Of a DNA stretch of 64,000 nucleotides, positions 9,231 to 18,346 are shown piece by piece. The DNA lies in the NCBI RefSeq assembly GCF_004341825.1, contig NZ_SMAG01000001.1:496001-560000 (forward strand). Reading direction: 5' to 3'. Under the pieces are notes generated by a model. It had not been told where the DNA came from. It saw nothing but the letters and a program-made list of their open reading frames with translations, and made no database searches. This DNA comes from Hazenella coriacea (GTDB lineage Bacteria; Bacillota; Bacilli; Thermoactinomycetales; Thermoactinomycetaceae). The number at the start of each line of letters is the position of its first letter. The first letter of the stretch is position 1. Made by a program: the position numbers and the translations under genes.

Positions 9231-10172
9231 ATGAAACTTTATTTTCTCGGAACAGGGGCAGGCATTCCGTCTAGAGATCGTAATGTCTCCTCTCTTGCTT
9301 TGATGATGCCTGAATATCATGGTGAAACGTGGCTTTTTGATTGTGGAGAAGCTACTCAACACCAAATCTTATCTTCCCCCATAAAACTAAGTAAAATCAG
9401 CAAAATCTTTATTACGCATCTACATGGGGATCATATCTTCGGCTTACCTGGTTTACTGGGAAGCCGTTCCTTTCAGGGCTGTGAAGCCCCCCTTACAGTG
9501 ATTGGTCCCCAAGGATTACGCTCATTTATTGAAGTCAGCTTAGAAGTTAGTAAAACCTACTTGAAATATCCTATCGAATTCATCGAAGTAGAAGACAGAA
9601 TGTCCTTAACAGAGGAGAATTTCTCCATTCAAATCCGTCTATTGGAACATGGGATCCCTAGCTACGGATATCGAATTGAAGAAAAAGAGATCTCAGGCTC
9701 CTTGGATGTCAAACGCTTAAAAGCACTTGGTATTCAACCTGGACCCCTCTATCAGGAGATTAAACAAGGAAAATTAATACAACTGCCAAATGGACAGACC
9801 ATTAATGGCTCCGACTATGTAGGTCCTCCTAAACCTGGAATACGTCTAGCCATCCTTGGAGATACGAAGTTCACTCCAGTATCGATCGAGCTAGCTGCTG
9901 ATGTAGATGTTTTGGTGCATGAAGCTACCTATAGGAGCGGGCAAGAAGAACGGGCCACTAAATACTTCCATTCCACCTGTCTCCAAGCCGCTCAAGTAGC
10001 CATGGAATCTCATGTCCAACAGTTGATTCTCAACCATATCAGTTCCCGTCATCTTCCTGGCGAATGGAACCAAATTTTAGTTGAAGCCCAACAGCTTTTT
10101 TCGAATACACACTTGTCCACTGACGGATGGTCCTATGAGATTCCTATTAAAAGTGGTGATAACACCAAATAA
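9231..10172 (+). CDS. rnz: Ribonuclease Z (tRNA 3' endonuclease)
   Basis: A 313-residue tRNase Z, which cuts tRNA precursors 3' of the discriminator base. The zinc motif THLHGDHIFG (HxHxDH, about residue 63), the N-terminal FLGTGAGIPSRDRN signature, the GDT strand (LAILGDTKFT), the HEATY block and the final LNHISSRH are all typical of the short ElaC-type enzyme. I prefer the ATG at 9231 (SD AAAGG, about 10 bases) over the ATG at 9222; family members begin right before the FLGTGAG motif. Confidence 0.93.
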   Translation: MKLYFLGTGAGIPSRDRNVSSLALMMPEYHGETWLFDCGEATQHQILSSPIKLSKISKIFITHLHGDHIFGLPGLLGSRSFQGCEAPLTVIGPQGLRSFIEVSLEVSKTYLKYPIEFIEVEDRMSLTEENFSIQIRLLEHGIPSYGYRIEEKEISGSLDVKRLKALGIQPGPLYQEIKQGKLIQLPNGQTINGSDYVGPPKPGIRLAILGDTKFTPVSIELAADVDVLVHEATYRSGQEERATKYFHSTCLQAAQVAMESHVQQLILNHISSRHLPGEWNQILVEAQQLFSNTHLSTDGWSYEIPIKSGDNTK

Positions 10173-10175
10173 ACA

Positions 10176-11375
10176 TTAACTAACAACATATTGGGGTGGC
10201 TCTGCTTCTTCCTCTTGGATGGAAGGCTTACGATAAAGTACAGATAATAGGACAAACAAGACTAACAAACCAGCAATGAAGCTAAATAAGAATCCTCCAC
10301 CAAAATGCTGAATAAAAACCCCGCCCATAAATGGACCACATATACTTCCGATGCTGAAATGAACGGAGGAGATCATGTTTCCCTTTGCTAAATAACTCAC
10401 AGGGAGAATATCTGTCATATAAGCTAAACCTAAGGAAAATAAAGAACCTAATAAGCCGCCCACAAGGACAAAAGCAATCAACAGTAGATAGACATGGGGG
10501 ACGAGGAAAGGAATGATCGCCATCCCAACCGCACCCATCGCACAAACACTGATCAACAATCGCTTACGCCCCCAGCGATCACCAATCATTCCCAAAGGCA
10601 CTTGAAATAGTAGACTTCCCCATACAAAAGTAGAAATCAATATGGAAATCCACCCTTTGGAAATCCCTTCTTGCAAACCGTAAATCGGGAAGTTTCCAGC
10701 GATCGCCGCCTCCAAAAAACCATACAGTAATGCTGGACAAAGAGCGATCAACCCTAGCTTATAAATCGTCGTAAGTTTGACTAGGTTGCCTTTTTTCTGT
10801 TTAGCATACTGGGAACTCTCTGTATAGCCAGAATCTAATTTAAAAGCAAAAACGAAAACTAAACCCAGAATAACCAACATCACAATAAAAGGGACTGTGG
10901 TGCCAAAATAAAGTAAGTTTAAACCCAATGGTCCCAGTCCAAATCCAAGTCCGTAACAGAAACCATACTGGGAGATTCTTTTCCCACGCTCACTCTTCAA
11001 TGCTGTGGAAGTAATCCATAGCTGAGTCGCATAATGTAAAAAACTATCTCCAATCCCTACAATAAAACGTAATAACGTCCAGGCCCAAAACCCTGTCCAA
11101 ACAGGGAAGAGTGCAATTGCTCCAGCTACTACCAGTAATCCTGTTAGAATGACAGATTTGTATCCAAATCGCTTCACGGCAGGCTCACAAAAAGGAGCCG
11201 TACATAAAATCCCTATGTACAACGCGGATGCACTAATCCCGTTCATACTTGGACTTATTCCTTGCTCCTCTAGCATTGTAGCAAGGAGTGGAATTAATAA
11301 GCCTTGTGATAAACCAGCAACACCTACAATAATGACAAGCAAACGAAAACGCTGTAGCGACCATGAATGAACCAT
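10176..11375 (-). CDS. MFS transporter (12-TM drug/solute exporter type)
   Basis: A 399-residue major facilitator with about 12 hydrophobic segments. The motif A loop appears in degenerate form as GDRWGRKRLL in the central loop, and the first half has a related RFGYKSVI segment. It is similar in size to Bacillus multidrug or sugar-efflux permeases. SD AGGAG lies 9 bases before the ATG at 11375. It converges with rnz, with only 3 bases between the stop codons. The substrate cannot be told. Confidence 0.85.
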   Translation of the reverse strand: MVHSWSLQRFRLLVIIVGVAGLSQGLLIPLLATMLEEQGISPSMNGISASALYIGILCTAPFCEPAVKRFGYKSVILTGLLVVAGAIALFPVWTGFWAWTLLRFIVGIGDSFLHYATQLWITSTALKSERGKRISQYGFCYGLGFGLGPLGLNLLYFGTTVPFIVMLVILGLVFVFAFKLDSGYTESSQYAKQKKGNLVKLTTIYKLGLIALCPALLYGFLEAAIAGNFPIYGLQEGISKGWISILISTFVWGSLLFQVPLGMIGDRWGRKRLLISVCAMGAVGMAIIPFLVPHVYLLLIAFVLVGGLLGSLFSLGLAYMTDILPVSYLAKGNMISSVHFSIGSICGPFMGGVFIQHFGGGFLFSFIAGLLVLFVLLSVLYRKPSIQEEEAEPPQYVVS

Positions 11376-11483
11376 GACTATTATCTCCTAATAAAAATGA
11401 ATCTCAGAAAAATTATAGACTGTTCTTCCTATAGTTAGCAATACGAATTATTTGGGGATAATAATATTAGAGATTGATAAACG

Positions 11484-11593
11484 ATCTATCAAAGTCTAAG
11501 TTTATACCATAGCGTCGATAAGGTGATATTTACCAATAATCTATCAAAGTCTGAGCTTGACCCTCTCCCTTAGCGGACAAAGCTAGTCTTTGA
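11484..11593 (+). repeat. Direct repeat plus hairpin ahead of the MscS gene
   Basis: ATCTATCAAAGTCTAAGTTT at 11484-11503 recurs with 18 of 20 matches at 11539-11558. The second copy is also largely complementary to AAGCTAGTCTTTGA at 11580-11593, giving a stem-loop. A short stretch after it (AATCATTTCGCGC at about 11606) resembles the 3' part of repeat family 1. Confidence 0.5.
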
Positions 11594-11649
11594 CGAACAA
11601 CCCCAAATCATTTCGCGCAAAAGATCATAAAAAATGAGGAGAATCGTAT

Positions 11650-12438
11650 ATGATCGCATGGAAACTGGAAGGAACTCTTCTTTTACAAAAACTAGTAACA
11701 ACAGTGATTATTATCATCGTGGCATGGGCAATCTTTTGGATCGCCAAACGAGTACTGATTCGTCTTCTTACTCAAGGAAAAAAATTAGGAAATGGACAAA
11801 AACACCGCATTGATACACTACAAAGCCTATTATCTAATATCATCGGTTACACCATCTTTTTTATTGCTCTGGTTGCGATTCTAGGTCAATTTAATATTGA
11901 TGCGACCGGGATGGTTGCAAGCGCCGGAATTATTGGTTTAGCGATCGGCTTTGGTGCTAAAGATTTAGTCAGTGATGTTGTGACAGGATTCTTTGTCCTT
12001 TTAGAAGACCAGATCAATGTAGGTGAGCATGTTACTGTCAATGGATATTCTGGAATTGTTGAGAATGTAGGTATGAGAATTATCAAGATTCGCTCTGATA
12101 ACGGAGATCTTCATTTTATTCCTAATCGCGATATTAAAGCCCTTACCAATCACTCTCGTGGAGAACAGTCAGCCATTGTAGACCTACCTGTATCGAGTGA
12201 ATTAAATATCGATGATGTCATACAACTCTTAGAAAAAAAGTGTAAACAAATCGAGCATCATATGGATCACCTCATTGAAGGACCTCATCTACTCGGAGTA
12301 CAGACTGTCAGTATGAGTGAAATCGTGATTCGCATCATTGCCAGAACTGAAAATGGGTATCAAGCTTTAGTGGAGAGAGAACTACGAAGAGAGTTAAAGC
12401 GAGCTTTAGATCAAGCAGAACTCGTCAAATCATTGTAA
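11650..12438 (+). CDS. Small-conductance mechanosensitive channel (MscS family)
   Basis: A 262-residue membrane channel that relieves turgor on hypo-osmotic shock. It has three N-terminal hydrophobic segments (about 12-35, 58-80 and 85-105). The third is the Gly/Ala-rich pore helix around ASAGIIGLAIGFGAKDLVSD. The conserved beta-domain follows (INVGEHVTVNGYSGIVENVG, FIPN). It resembles B. subtilis YkuT/YfkC in size. SD GAGGAG lies 8 bases from the ATG. It is followed after 74 bases by a small YhzD-like gene. Confidence 0.92.
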   Translation: MIAWKLEGTLLLQKLVTTVIIIIVAWAIFWIAKRVLIRLLTQGKKLGNGQKHRIDTLQSLLSNIIGYTIFFIALVAILGQFNIDATGMVASAGIIGLAIGFGAKDLVSDVVTGFFVLLEDQINVGEHVTVNGYSGIVENVGMRIIKIRSDNGDLHFIPNRDIKALTNHSRGEQSAIVDLPVSSELNIDDVIQLLEKKCKQIEHHMDHLIEGPHLLGVQTVSMSEIVIRIIARTENGYQALVERELRRELKRALDQAELVKSL

Positions 12439-12512
12439 TTCTTCCTTTTAACCACATGAATCATGTAAAATGAATATGGATTCACTTATATAACAAGGAG
12501 AGGTGGGAAATC

Positions 12513-12728
12513 ATGTATCATATGACTGTCTATGATGAAAATGGAAAAGTCCTCATCGACGATGCTTTGAAAGCTAAGAATGATGCAGAAGCCAAACAAA
12601 TCAGCTATGCACGATTAGCAGAACTAGGGCATGCAGACAAACCACATCGAATTTTCCAAACAACGGGACGTTTGGTCTCATTTCAACCTCACCAAGTAAA
12701 TAGCAAAACAGGGAAAGCTACTCTTTAA
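12513..12728 (+). CDS. YhzD-like small protein
   Basis: A 71-residue soluble protein. The pattern YDENGKVLIDD at the N-terminus followed by NDAEAKQISYARLAELG resembles the small Bacillus YhzD family, whose function is unknown to me. SD (AGGTGGG) precedes the ATG by 6-7 bases. It is closed by a strong terminator. Confidence 0.6.
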   Translation: MYHMTVYDENGKVLIDDALKAKNDAEAKQISYARLAELGHADKPHRIFQTTGRLVSFQPHQVNSKTGKATL

Positions 12729-12733
12729 TCCCT

Positions 12734-12783
12734 AACACACACAGATACGAAGAGATTTTTATCGACATATCTGTGTGTTTTTT
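12734..12783 (+). terminator. Rho-independent terminator
   Basis: AACACACAGATA pairs with TATCTGTGTGTT, followed by TTTTTT. Confidence 0.8.
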
Positions 12784-12860
12784 ATTAATTTTTATATATA
12801 GACAAGTAAATTAATCTACTCATTAGTATATAATAAATAAAAAAGAAGCTAGAAGGGATT

Positions 12861-14441
12861 ATGATGAAACGTTCACCCACATGGGCGATCGTCTTATTGT
12901 CCATAGGAGTCTTTATGGCTGCCCTAGACAATGGGATTATCAGCTCAGCTCTTACGACTATTTATTATTCTTTTGGAGTCACCCCCAACTGGGGAGCTTG
13001 GACGGTGACCATTTATACATTAGGAATCGCTGTTAGCGTCCCCATCATCGGCAAATTGTCAGACCGTTACGGGAGAAAAAGATTATTTCTCATCGAGGTC
13101 ATACTCTTTGGGATTGGTTCCTTACTTGTTGCTTTAAGCACTTCTTTCCCCATGTTATTAGCTTCACGCTTTCTCCAATCGCTAGGTGGGGGTGGAATTT
13201 TCATCATCGCTAGCTCCTATGTTCTTAGCACGTTTCCACAAGAGAAACAAGGGAAAGCACTCGGTATGCTTGGAGGACTGAATGGGATTGCGGCTATTTT
13301 AGGTCCTAACTTTGGCTCTGTGATCTTAGACTTGACCGGCAATTGGCATTGGCTGTTTTTAATTAACATCCCGATCGCCATTACCTTAGTTATTTTAGGG
13401 TCTATTTTTATCGAAGAAACCAAAGAACCAAATACCTTAGGACTTGACTGGGCTGGAATAGGCTTACTGATGATCTCTGTTTTAAGTCTGATGTACGGAT
13501 TTACCCAATTAAATGGAGTTCATGTCTTAGATAGCATCCAACAACCCCAATTCTTTGGCTTCGTAGGATTCGGGCTTCTTTGTTTACTCATTCTTCTCTT
13601 TGTAGAGAAGCGTGTAACAACAACAAGAAAAAAAGATCCGATTCTACCCATGAAATTGCTTGGAAATGCTAGCTATCTATGGACTTTAGTCATTGGTTTC
13701 TTTTCAGGAGCTATCTTGGCGTCCGTCATATTTATTCCATCCTATGTCGAACAATATTTAGGCGTAGCCGCTGACCGAGCAGGTTACTGGGTCACTCCAC
13801 TCGCTTTAGCTTCTGGACTGGGAGCAGGTGGAGGCGGGGCACTCGTAGACCGTCGTGGACCCATCTTCACTATAGTCATTGGTAGTCTATTGGCTGCCAC
13901 AGGCTTTCTACTATTCCCTCTCTGGGTAGATGCCACTTGGCAAATGGCAATTGCTAGCTCCTTTGTAGGAATTGGTTTCGGTATGATGTTAGGTGCTCCG
14001 ATCAATGTCCTTGCTACAGAAAGTACTTCAGACAAAGGGACCGCTTTAGGAACTCTTTCCTTATTTAGACAAGTAGCGATGACACTCGCACCAACGATTT
14101 ACGCTGGCTACATCGCTCGTTCCTTTTCAAGTATTGGAGGAAATATCCAAGAGAGCTTTAAAAATACCAACCTGCAACTCCCGCAAGCTTCTGATGAGAT
14201 GAGTAAGTTATCCGAGTTTACGGATTTTCAAAACCTCTTATCTGCGGTCCATCAGATTCCAGTTCCACAAGTGCGAGACTTGATCCTGACTACGATCCAC
14301 GAGACGATTAAAATGGGTTACGATGCTTTGTTCTATTCAGGAGCAATCATTGCTGGTCTGACTTTGATTTCAGTTGTTACTTTAAGTCAGATGCGAAAAC
14401 GAGTTCAATCATCATCCACGATCTCCGAGGCTAAATCATAG
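12861..14441 (+). CDS. DHA2-type (14-TM) MFS multidrug exporter
   Basis: A 526-residue proton-drug antiporter of the EmrB/QacA type. Motif C-like ALDNGIISSAL in TM1, motif A GKLSDRYGRKRLF after TM2 (about residues 60-73) and GLNGIAAILGPNFGS in TM5 are present. An extra pair of central TMs and an extracytoplasmic loop near the end (NIQESFKN to QVRDLI) fit the 14-TM class. The ATG at 12864 has better SD spacing (AAGGG, 6 bases) than the ATG at 12861. It is monocistronic with its own terminator. The drug spectrum is unknown. Confidence 0.9.
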   Translation: MMKRSPTWAIVLLSIGVFMAALDNGIISSALTTIYYSFGVTPNWGAWTVTIYTLGIAVSVPIIGKLSDRYGRKRLFLIEVILFGIGSLLVALSTSFPMLLASRFLQSLGGGGIFIIASSYVLSTFPQEKQGKALGMLGGLNGIAAILGPNFGSVILDLTGNWHWLFLINIPIAITLVILGSIFIEETKEPNTLGLDWAGIGLLMISVLSLMYGFTQLNGVHVLDSIQQPQFFGFVGFGLLCLLILLFVEKRVTTTRKKDPILPMKLLGNASYLWTLVIGFFSGAILASVIFIPSYVEQYLGVAADRAGYWVTPLALASGLGAGGGGALVDRRGPIFTIVIGSLLAATGFLLFPLWVDATWQMAIASSFVGIGFGMMLGAPINVLATESTSDKGTALGTLSLFRQVAMTLAPTIYAGYIARSFSSIGGNIQESFKNTNLQLPQASDEMSKLSEFTDFQNLLSAVHQIPVPQVRDLILTTIHETIKMGYDALFYSGAIIAGLTLISVVTLSQMRKRVQSSSTISEAKS

Positions 14442-14460
14442 AGGAAGTAGTAGGATTACA

Positions 14461-14503
14461 ACTAACACCATCTTCCAAAATGGGAGGATGGTGTTAGTTT
14501 TTT
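14461..14503 (+). terminator. Rho-independent terminator of the DHA2 exporter
   Basis: A 16-bp stem (ACTAACACCATCTTCC with its complement, one G-T pair) and a run of six T. Confidence 0.85.
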
Positions 14504-14518
14504 AAAAGCAATTAAGAT

Positions 14519-14660
14519 CCGCTTCACCCTTTGATTTCAGAAGGAGGCAAAGGCATAGATCTTCTCAATGAAGAGTTGCCCCCTCTTTTCCTACATCAAA
14601 GGATTCCGCTATGTAACAGTACAATATCATTTCGAGTGAAATTTCGACTCCTAGCTTATG
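14519..14660 (+). repeat. Intergenic repeat family 1, copy B
   Basis: Shares the block order of the other copies: CCGCTTCACCCTTTGATTTC, GGAGGCAAAGGCATAGA, CTCAATGAAGAGTTGCC, CCTCTTTTCC, ATCATTTCGAGTGAAAT, CGACTCCTAGCTTATGG. It lies between the exporter terminator and the immunity-type gene and runs slightly into the 3' end of the latter. Confidence 0.7.
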
Positions 14661-15004
14661 GTGTTAATCGTATAGGTTTCACCTTGATACTGAACATGAT
14701 TTTTTTCAACCAAAACCTTCATCTTTCCAGTAATCACTTTGTCTAAATGCCACCACCAATAGTTGATCGGTGCAACATTATCTTCCCAATTCATAACCAG
14801 ACTCATCAATTGATATAAATCTTGTGCACGTTCCAATAAAACTTGGTCATAGTTGAGTAATTGTTCCTTTCCCCTGTCATCTAATTTACAGTATTCTTTA
14901 GCTAAAAAGTCTCTAGTATGAAATGTATAATTATATTCAAACGGACTCACATCTTCTAAGTCATCTTCCAAATCGATTCCATAATTTTCAATGATTTTCT
15001 TCAT
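14651..15004 (-). CDS. Hypothetical acidic protein, possible immunity protein
   Basis: A 117-residue soluble acidic protein. I use the ATG at 15004, which has AAGGTG 6 bases upstream; a GTG at 15013 overlaps that SD. No recognised domain; an aromatic patch (INYWWWHLDK) stands out. It is the third gene in a row after a toxin-like reading frame and a HEAT-like gene, the arrangement usual for immunity genes of polymorphic toxins. The immunity role is inferred from position only. Confidence 0.5.
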   Translation of the reverse strand: MKKIIENYGIDLEDDLEDVSPFEYNYTFHTRDFLAKEYCKLDDRGKEQLLNYDQVLLERAQDLYQLMSLVMNWEDNVAPINYWWWHLDKVITGKMKVLVEKNHVQYQGETYTINTIS

Positions 15005-15028
15005 AAAAAACACCTTCGAGAGGGTATA

Positions 15029-15430
15029 TTATTTCAATTTCCAATAAGTTTCAATTTCGTTTACAGCATACAAAGCATCAGATCTTATCTGTTTATTTCC
15101 ATGTTCAGTGTACTTTAAAAGGGTGGGAAGATACTCTCGATTATAAGTAAAACTTAATATTGTAATAGCAGAGTGTAGACATTCTATAGGTAGATCATCT
15201 AAGCTTTTCTCTAAAACATCGAAATTAATTTTTCCGATATCTTGATTCGTTGCCGCATCTAACAGTGTATTAAAAATCTCCTCTTTCATCTCTATTTCTG
15301 TTTCATTGAGACCATATTCTAATAGGAACATGACTATTTCCTCGAAATCCTCTATAGATTCATTATATGATTCAAACACATCACTAAGATGGCTTAAAAT
15401 CTCTACCTTCACTTCATGGTCAGTACCCAT
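15029..15430 (-). CDS. HEAT-like immunity-type protein
   Basis: A 133-residue all-helical acidic protein. The start ATG at 15430 has AAGGAAG about 6 bases upstream; longer frames overlap the preceding toxin gene. The C-terminal part (LHSAITILSFTYNREYL, then KQIRSDALYAVNEIE) reads like HEAT-type helical repeats seen in immunity proteins such as the Imm30 class. It begins 16 bases after the toxin-like stop codon. It probably binds and blocks a cognate toxin; the toxin domain itself seems lost. Confidence 0.6.
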   Translation of the reverse strand: MGTDHEVKVEILSHLSDVFESYNESIEDFEEIVMFLLEYGLNETEIEMKEEIFNTLLDAATNQDIGKINFDVLEKSLDDLPIECLHSAITILSFTYNREYLPTLLKYTEHGNKQIRSDALYAVNEIETYWKLK

Positions 15431-15446
15431 TAATACTTCCTTAATT

Positions 15447-16007
15447 TTATTTAGTTTCAATAACTTTAGCCCCACCTTCAATTTCTCTCCAAGGGATTCG
15501 TTTTGCATTAATCGGTATTCTAGAGAGTAAATCATTTACATCTCTAACATTTCTAAAATTCCCCACTTCTCCAGTTCCCAACTTTTGAATATCTATCTTG
15601 GTATTAGAAGGCTTATATTCTGATAAAGATCCATCATTAATAGACACATTACTAAGGTATTGCCTTAGCACCTCAGTTTTTTGGTCAATAATGACAATAC
15701 TTTTTTCGTTACTTCCTAAGATTTGTTCTTGATGGTTAAAGGCTTTGATACATTCACTGGCAGCTTCACAAAATCTCGCAAATAAACGCTCAAATTCAAT
15801 TAATTGCTGTTTCATCCTATCATATGAAGTTTGATCTCGACACATTTGGAGATTTCTTTTTAACTCATAATGTTTTTGCTCCATCTGAGCATGTACTCTT
15901 TTCAAATACAATTTAGTTTTATGAGATTCTTCATTCATCGATGAATTAAAACTAGTTAGTGTTTTCTTGAATCTCCCCAATGACTGAAGATTTACATTTG
16001 CATCCAA
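15447..16007 (-). CDS. Truncated polymorphic-toxin-like protein (helical N-domain, toxin stub)
   Basis: A 186-residue protein from the TTG at 16007 (AGGAGG 8 bases upstream; a GTG at 16016 overlaps the SD). Residues 1-120 are charged, helical and Cys-poor, like the N-terminal region of LXG/WXG-type Bacillales toxins. It then reaches DVNDLLSRIPINAKRIPWRE, which resembles the entry of polymorphic toxin domains (the DILSRIP start), but stops about 20 residues later, so the catalytic part is missing. Two immunity-type genes follow. It looks like a decayed effector; a small complete protein cannot be excluded. Confidence 0.5.
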   Translation of the reverse strand: MDANVNLQSLGRFKKTLTSFNSSMNEESHKTKLYLKRVHAQMEQKHYELKRNLQMCRDQTSYDRMKQQLIEFERLFARFCEAASECIKAFNHQEQILGSNEKSIVIIDQKTEVLRQYLSNVSINDGSLSEYKPSNTKIDIQKLGTGEVGNFRNVRDVNDLLSRIPINAKRIPWREIEGGAKVIETK

Positions 16008-16241
16008 GAATGTCACCTCCTATATAAAATTATTAAATTTTGATTAGGCAATTAATTTTGAAGTTAACACCTGCATTATTAAGGGGAATAAAATATATAA
16101 GAATATTTTTTATTTAGTGAATTAATTCTTACACATATTATCTTTTTCTAATATGTACAAGTCAAGTTGAAGTTTAAGCCTTCGTATCGCTTGATAAACG
16201 TGTAAATTAAAACCAACTGATTCTAGAAAATTTTTACAAAC

Positions 16242-16276
16242 AAAAGCCTTGAGAAAAATTCACTTCTCAAGGCTTT
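16242..16276 (-). terminator. Bidirectional terminator of the P-type ATPase gene
   Basis: AAAGCCTTGAGAA at 16242-16254 pairs with TTCTCAAGGCTTT at 16264-16276. On the minus strand TTTTGTTT follows. Confidence 0.75.
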
Positions 16277-16282
16277 GATCTA

Positions 16283-18211
16283 TTAACGAAGTAAGCGCAA
16301 TCCGTTTAGGATAACGAGAATGGTACTTCCTTCATGACCGACGACACCGAATGGGAGGGTCATCACTTGGGCAAAGTTGGCGATCATTAGTAGGACAATC
16401 ACACTTAAAGCGAAGATGATATTCTGCTTCACGATCTTCGTCATCCGTTGCCCTAATTGGATGGCATAAGGGACTTTGGTTAACTCATTTTTCATTAACA
16501 CCACATCAGCCGTTTCTAGCGCTACGTCACTACCACCTCCCACAGCGATTCCCACTTGTGCAGTGGCTAACGCAGGAGCATCATTAACACCATCTCCTAC
16601 CATCGCAACAGGTCCTACTTCTCGACTTAGTTTTTTAATCATATTTACTTTATCTTCTGGTAATAGCTCACTATACACATGGTCGATTCCTGCTTCTTTG
16701 GCAATCGCTAACGCCGTTGTCTTCTGGTCACCTGTCAGCATCACTGTTTGAATCCCATATTGGTGAAGCAAGTGGATCGCTTGAATCGCTTCGGGTCGAA
16801 TCGTATCTTGGAGAGCGACCATTCCCATCAATTCTCCCTCTCGTTCTGCTAAGACAACGGTTTTCCCTTCTGCTTTTACTTGTTCTACTTGTTGCAAAAT
16901 ATCATCATCCACATTGGAAAACATATTGGGCTTACCAATGCGCCACGATTGTCCATCTAATTCAGCCTCTACTCCCCAACCAGTGATGGCTCTTAATTGG
17001 GAAGGACGTTGTAAGACCAGTGATGCTTCCTTTGCTTTGTTGACAATCGCTTTTGCTAACGGATGTTCAGACATCATTTCAATCGAAGCAGCTGCTTGTA
17101 AAAACTGTTCAGTCGAAAGCGAACCAAAGACTCGTACATCGGTCACTTTCGGTTTACCTTCAGTCAATGTTCCTGTTTTATCAAAGGTAACTACTCGAAT
17201 GTTCGACAGCTTTTCGAGTTGTACACCGCTTTTAAAAAGAACACCTTGCCGTGCACCATTGGATATAGCCGATAAAACTGCTGGCATGATCGAAGCGACT
17301 AAAGCACAAGGAGAAGCCACCACCAAAAACACCATCGCCCGATATAAAGTCTCTTGCCAAGTCCAACCCAACACAAAATGAGGAGCCATACATAACACTA
17401 CGGTAGCTAATAAAATGACCTTGACGTACCATTTTTCCAGTCGTTCAATCCGCTCTTGAGACTGTGGAACTTCTGTCTTTGCTTCCCCAATCAGTTGAAT
17501 AATCTTGGCGAATAATGTATTTTCTCCAGCCTTTGTCACTTCAATGACAAGAGAACCTTCTCCATTTAACGTTCCTGCAAATACTTCACTATCTTTCTCT
17601 TTATCGATCGGATACGGTTCACCCGTAATTGTCGCCTCATTGACAGCAGAAATCCCTTCTTTCACTTTCCCATCCGCTGGAATCCGTTCGCCTGGTTTGA
17701 CGATAATCCAATTACCAACTTCTAACTCTTCAACCGCAACCATCTTTTCTTCGCCATTTGGCAAATAGATCCGGGCTGTTTCAGGTTTTAACTCCATCAA
17801 CGAAGAAAGATCTCGCTCACTTTTAGCCAGTGTATATGACTCTAAGGCTCCACTGAGGGAGAAAATGAATATCAGCATACCTCCCTCCAGCCAATAACCA
17901 ATACTAGCGGCACCAATCGCCGCTAAAAACATAAGGAGATTGACATCTAACTCTTTCTCTTTTACTAGTGTCAAGATTCCTTCTTTCGCCTTTACGTACC
18001 CCCCCACAACATATGCAAGTAAAAAAAGCGCAACAGCCATTTCAGGCACAGTTTTTTCTAACAACCAGCCAAGCAATATCAATAATCCCGAACTGAGAGC
18101 GGCGATCATCTCCCCATGCTGTTGCAGTTTACCAACTAAGTTTGACCCTTTTTTCTTAGGTTCACTTGTTTTCATTTGTGATTTCATATTCATCACTTGC
18201 ACCCAGATCAC
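16283..18211 (-). CDS. zosA: ZosA-like P1B-type heavy-metal/zinc-transporting ATPase
   Basis: About 642 residues from the GTG at 18211, close to the 637 of B. subtilis ZosA. There is no N-terminal metal-binding CxxC domain. P-type hallmarks: the TGEPYPIDK actuator motif, SPCALV in the membrane metal site, the phosphorylation site DKTGTLTEGKP, the HP motif SEHPLA and the hinge GDGVNDAPA. It exports or imports Zn2+/Cd2+-like ions; ZosA is a zinc importer induced by peroxide. A longer frame to 18349 would run through a hairpin and Fur/PerR-like boxes, so I place the start after them. Confidence 0.85.
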   Translation of the reverse strand: MIWVQVMNMKSQMKTSEPKKKGSNLVGKLQQHGEMIAALSSGLLILLGWLLEKTVPEMAVALFLLAYVVGGYVKAKEGILTLVKEKELDVNLLMFLAAIGAASIGYWLEGGMLIFIFSLSGALESYTLAKSERDLSSLMELKPETARIYLPNGEEKMVAVEELEVGNWIIVKPGERIPADGKVKEGISAVNEATITGEPYPIDKEKDSEVFAGTLNGEGSLVIEVTKAGENTLFAKIIQLIGEAKTEVPQSQERIERLEKWYVKVILLATVVLCMAPHFVLGWTWQETLYRAMVFLVVASPCALVASIMPAVLSAISNGARQGVLFKSGVQLEKLSNIRVVTFDKTGTLTEGKPKVTDVRVFGSLSTEQFLQAAASIEMMSEHPLAKAIVNKAKEASLVLQRPSQLRAITGWGVEAELDGQSWRIGKPNMFSNVDDDILQQVEQVKAEGKTVVLAEREGELMGMVALQDTIRPEAIQAIHLLHQYGIQTVMLTGDQKTTALAIAKEAGIDHVYSELLPEDKVNMIKKLSREVGPVAMVGDGVNDAPALATAQVGIAVGGGSDVALETADVVLMKNELTKVPYAIQLGQRMTKIVKQNIIFALSVIVLLMIANFAQVMTLPFGVVGHEGSTILVILNGLRLLR

Positions 18212-18225
18212 CATCCTTCTCCCAT

Positions 18226-18240
18226 TGAGAATCATTTTTA
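18226..18240 (-). promoter_or_regulatory. Fur-family-like box (weak)
   Basis: TGAGAATCATTTTTA has the 7-1-7 layout of Fur/PerR/Zur boxes but with several mismatches. It sits just upstream of the SD of the ZosA-like gene. Confidence 0.3.
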
Positions 18241-18260
18241 ACTCCCATAAAACGACGGAA

Positions 18261-18283
18261 GCGACTCCATTTGAAGGAGTCGC
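18261..18283 (-). promoter_or_regulatory. Leader hairpin of the ZosA-like gene
   Basis: GCGACTCC at 18261-18268 pairs perfectly with GGAGTCGC at 18276-18283. It lies in the presumed 5' leader between two Fur-family-like boxes, and supports this stretch being untranslated. Confidence 0.45.
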
Positions 18284-18290
18284 GCCCAAT

Positions 18291-18305
18291 TGATAATGAT
18301 TCTTA
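18291..18305 (-). promoter_or_regulatory. Fur/PerR-like box
   Basis: TGATAATGATTCTTA matches the Fur 7-1-7 consensus TGATAATNATTATCA at 12 of 14 defined positions. Confidence 0.45.
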
Positions 18306-18346
18306 TTGTTGATTTTGTACAACATATTTGGTTTAAGGGAACATTT

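Noticed and set aside
16914-17381. 155-codon open frame antisense to the P-type ATPase
   Set aside because: Opposite the catalytic domain of a clearly real gene; no SD and no domain.
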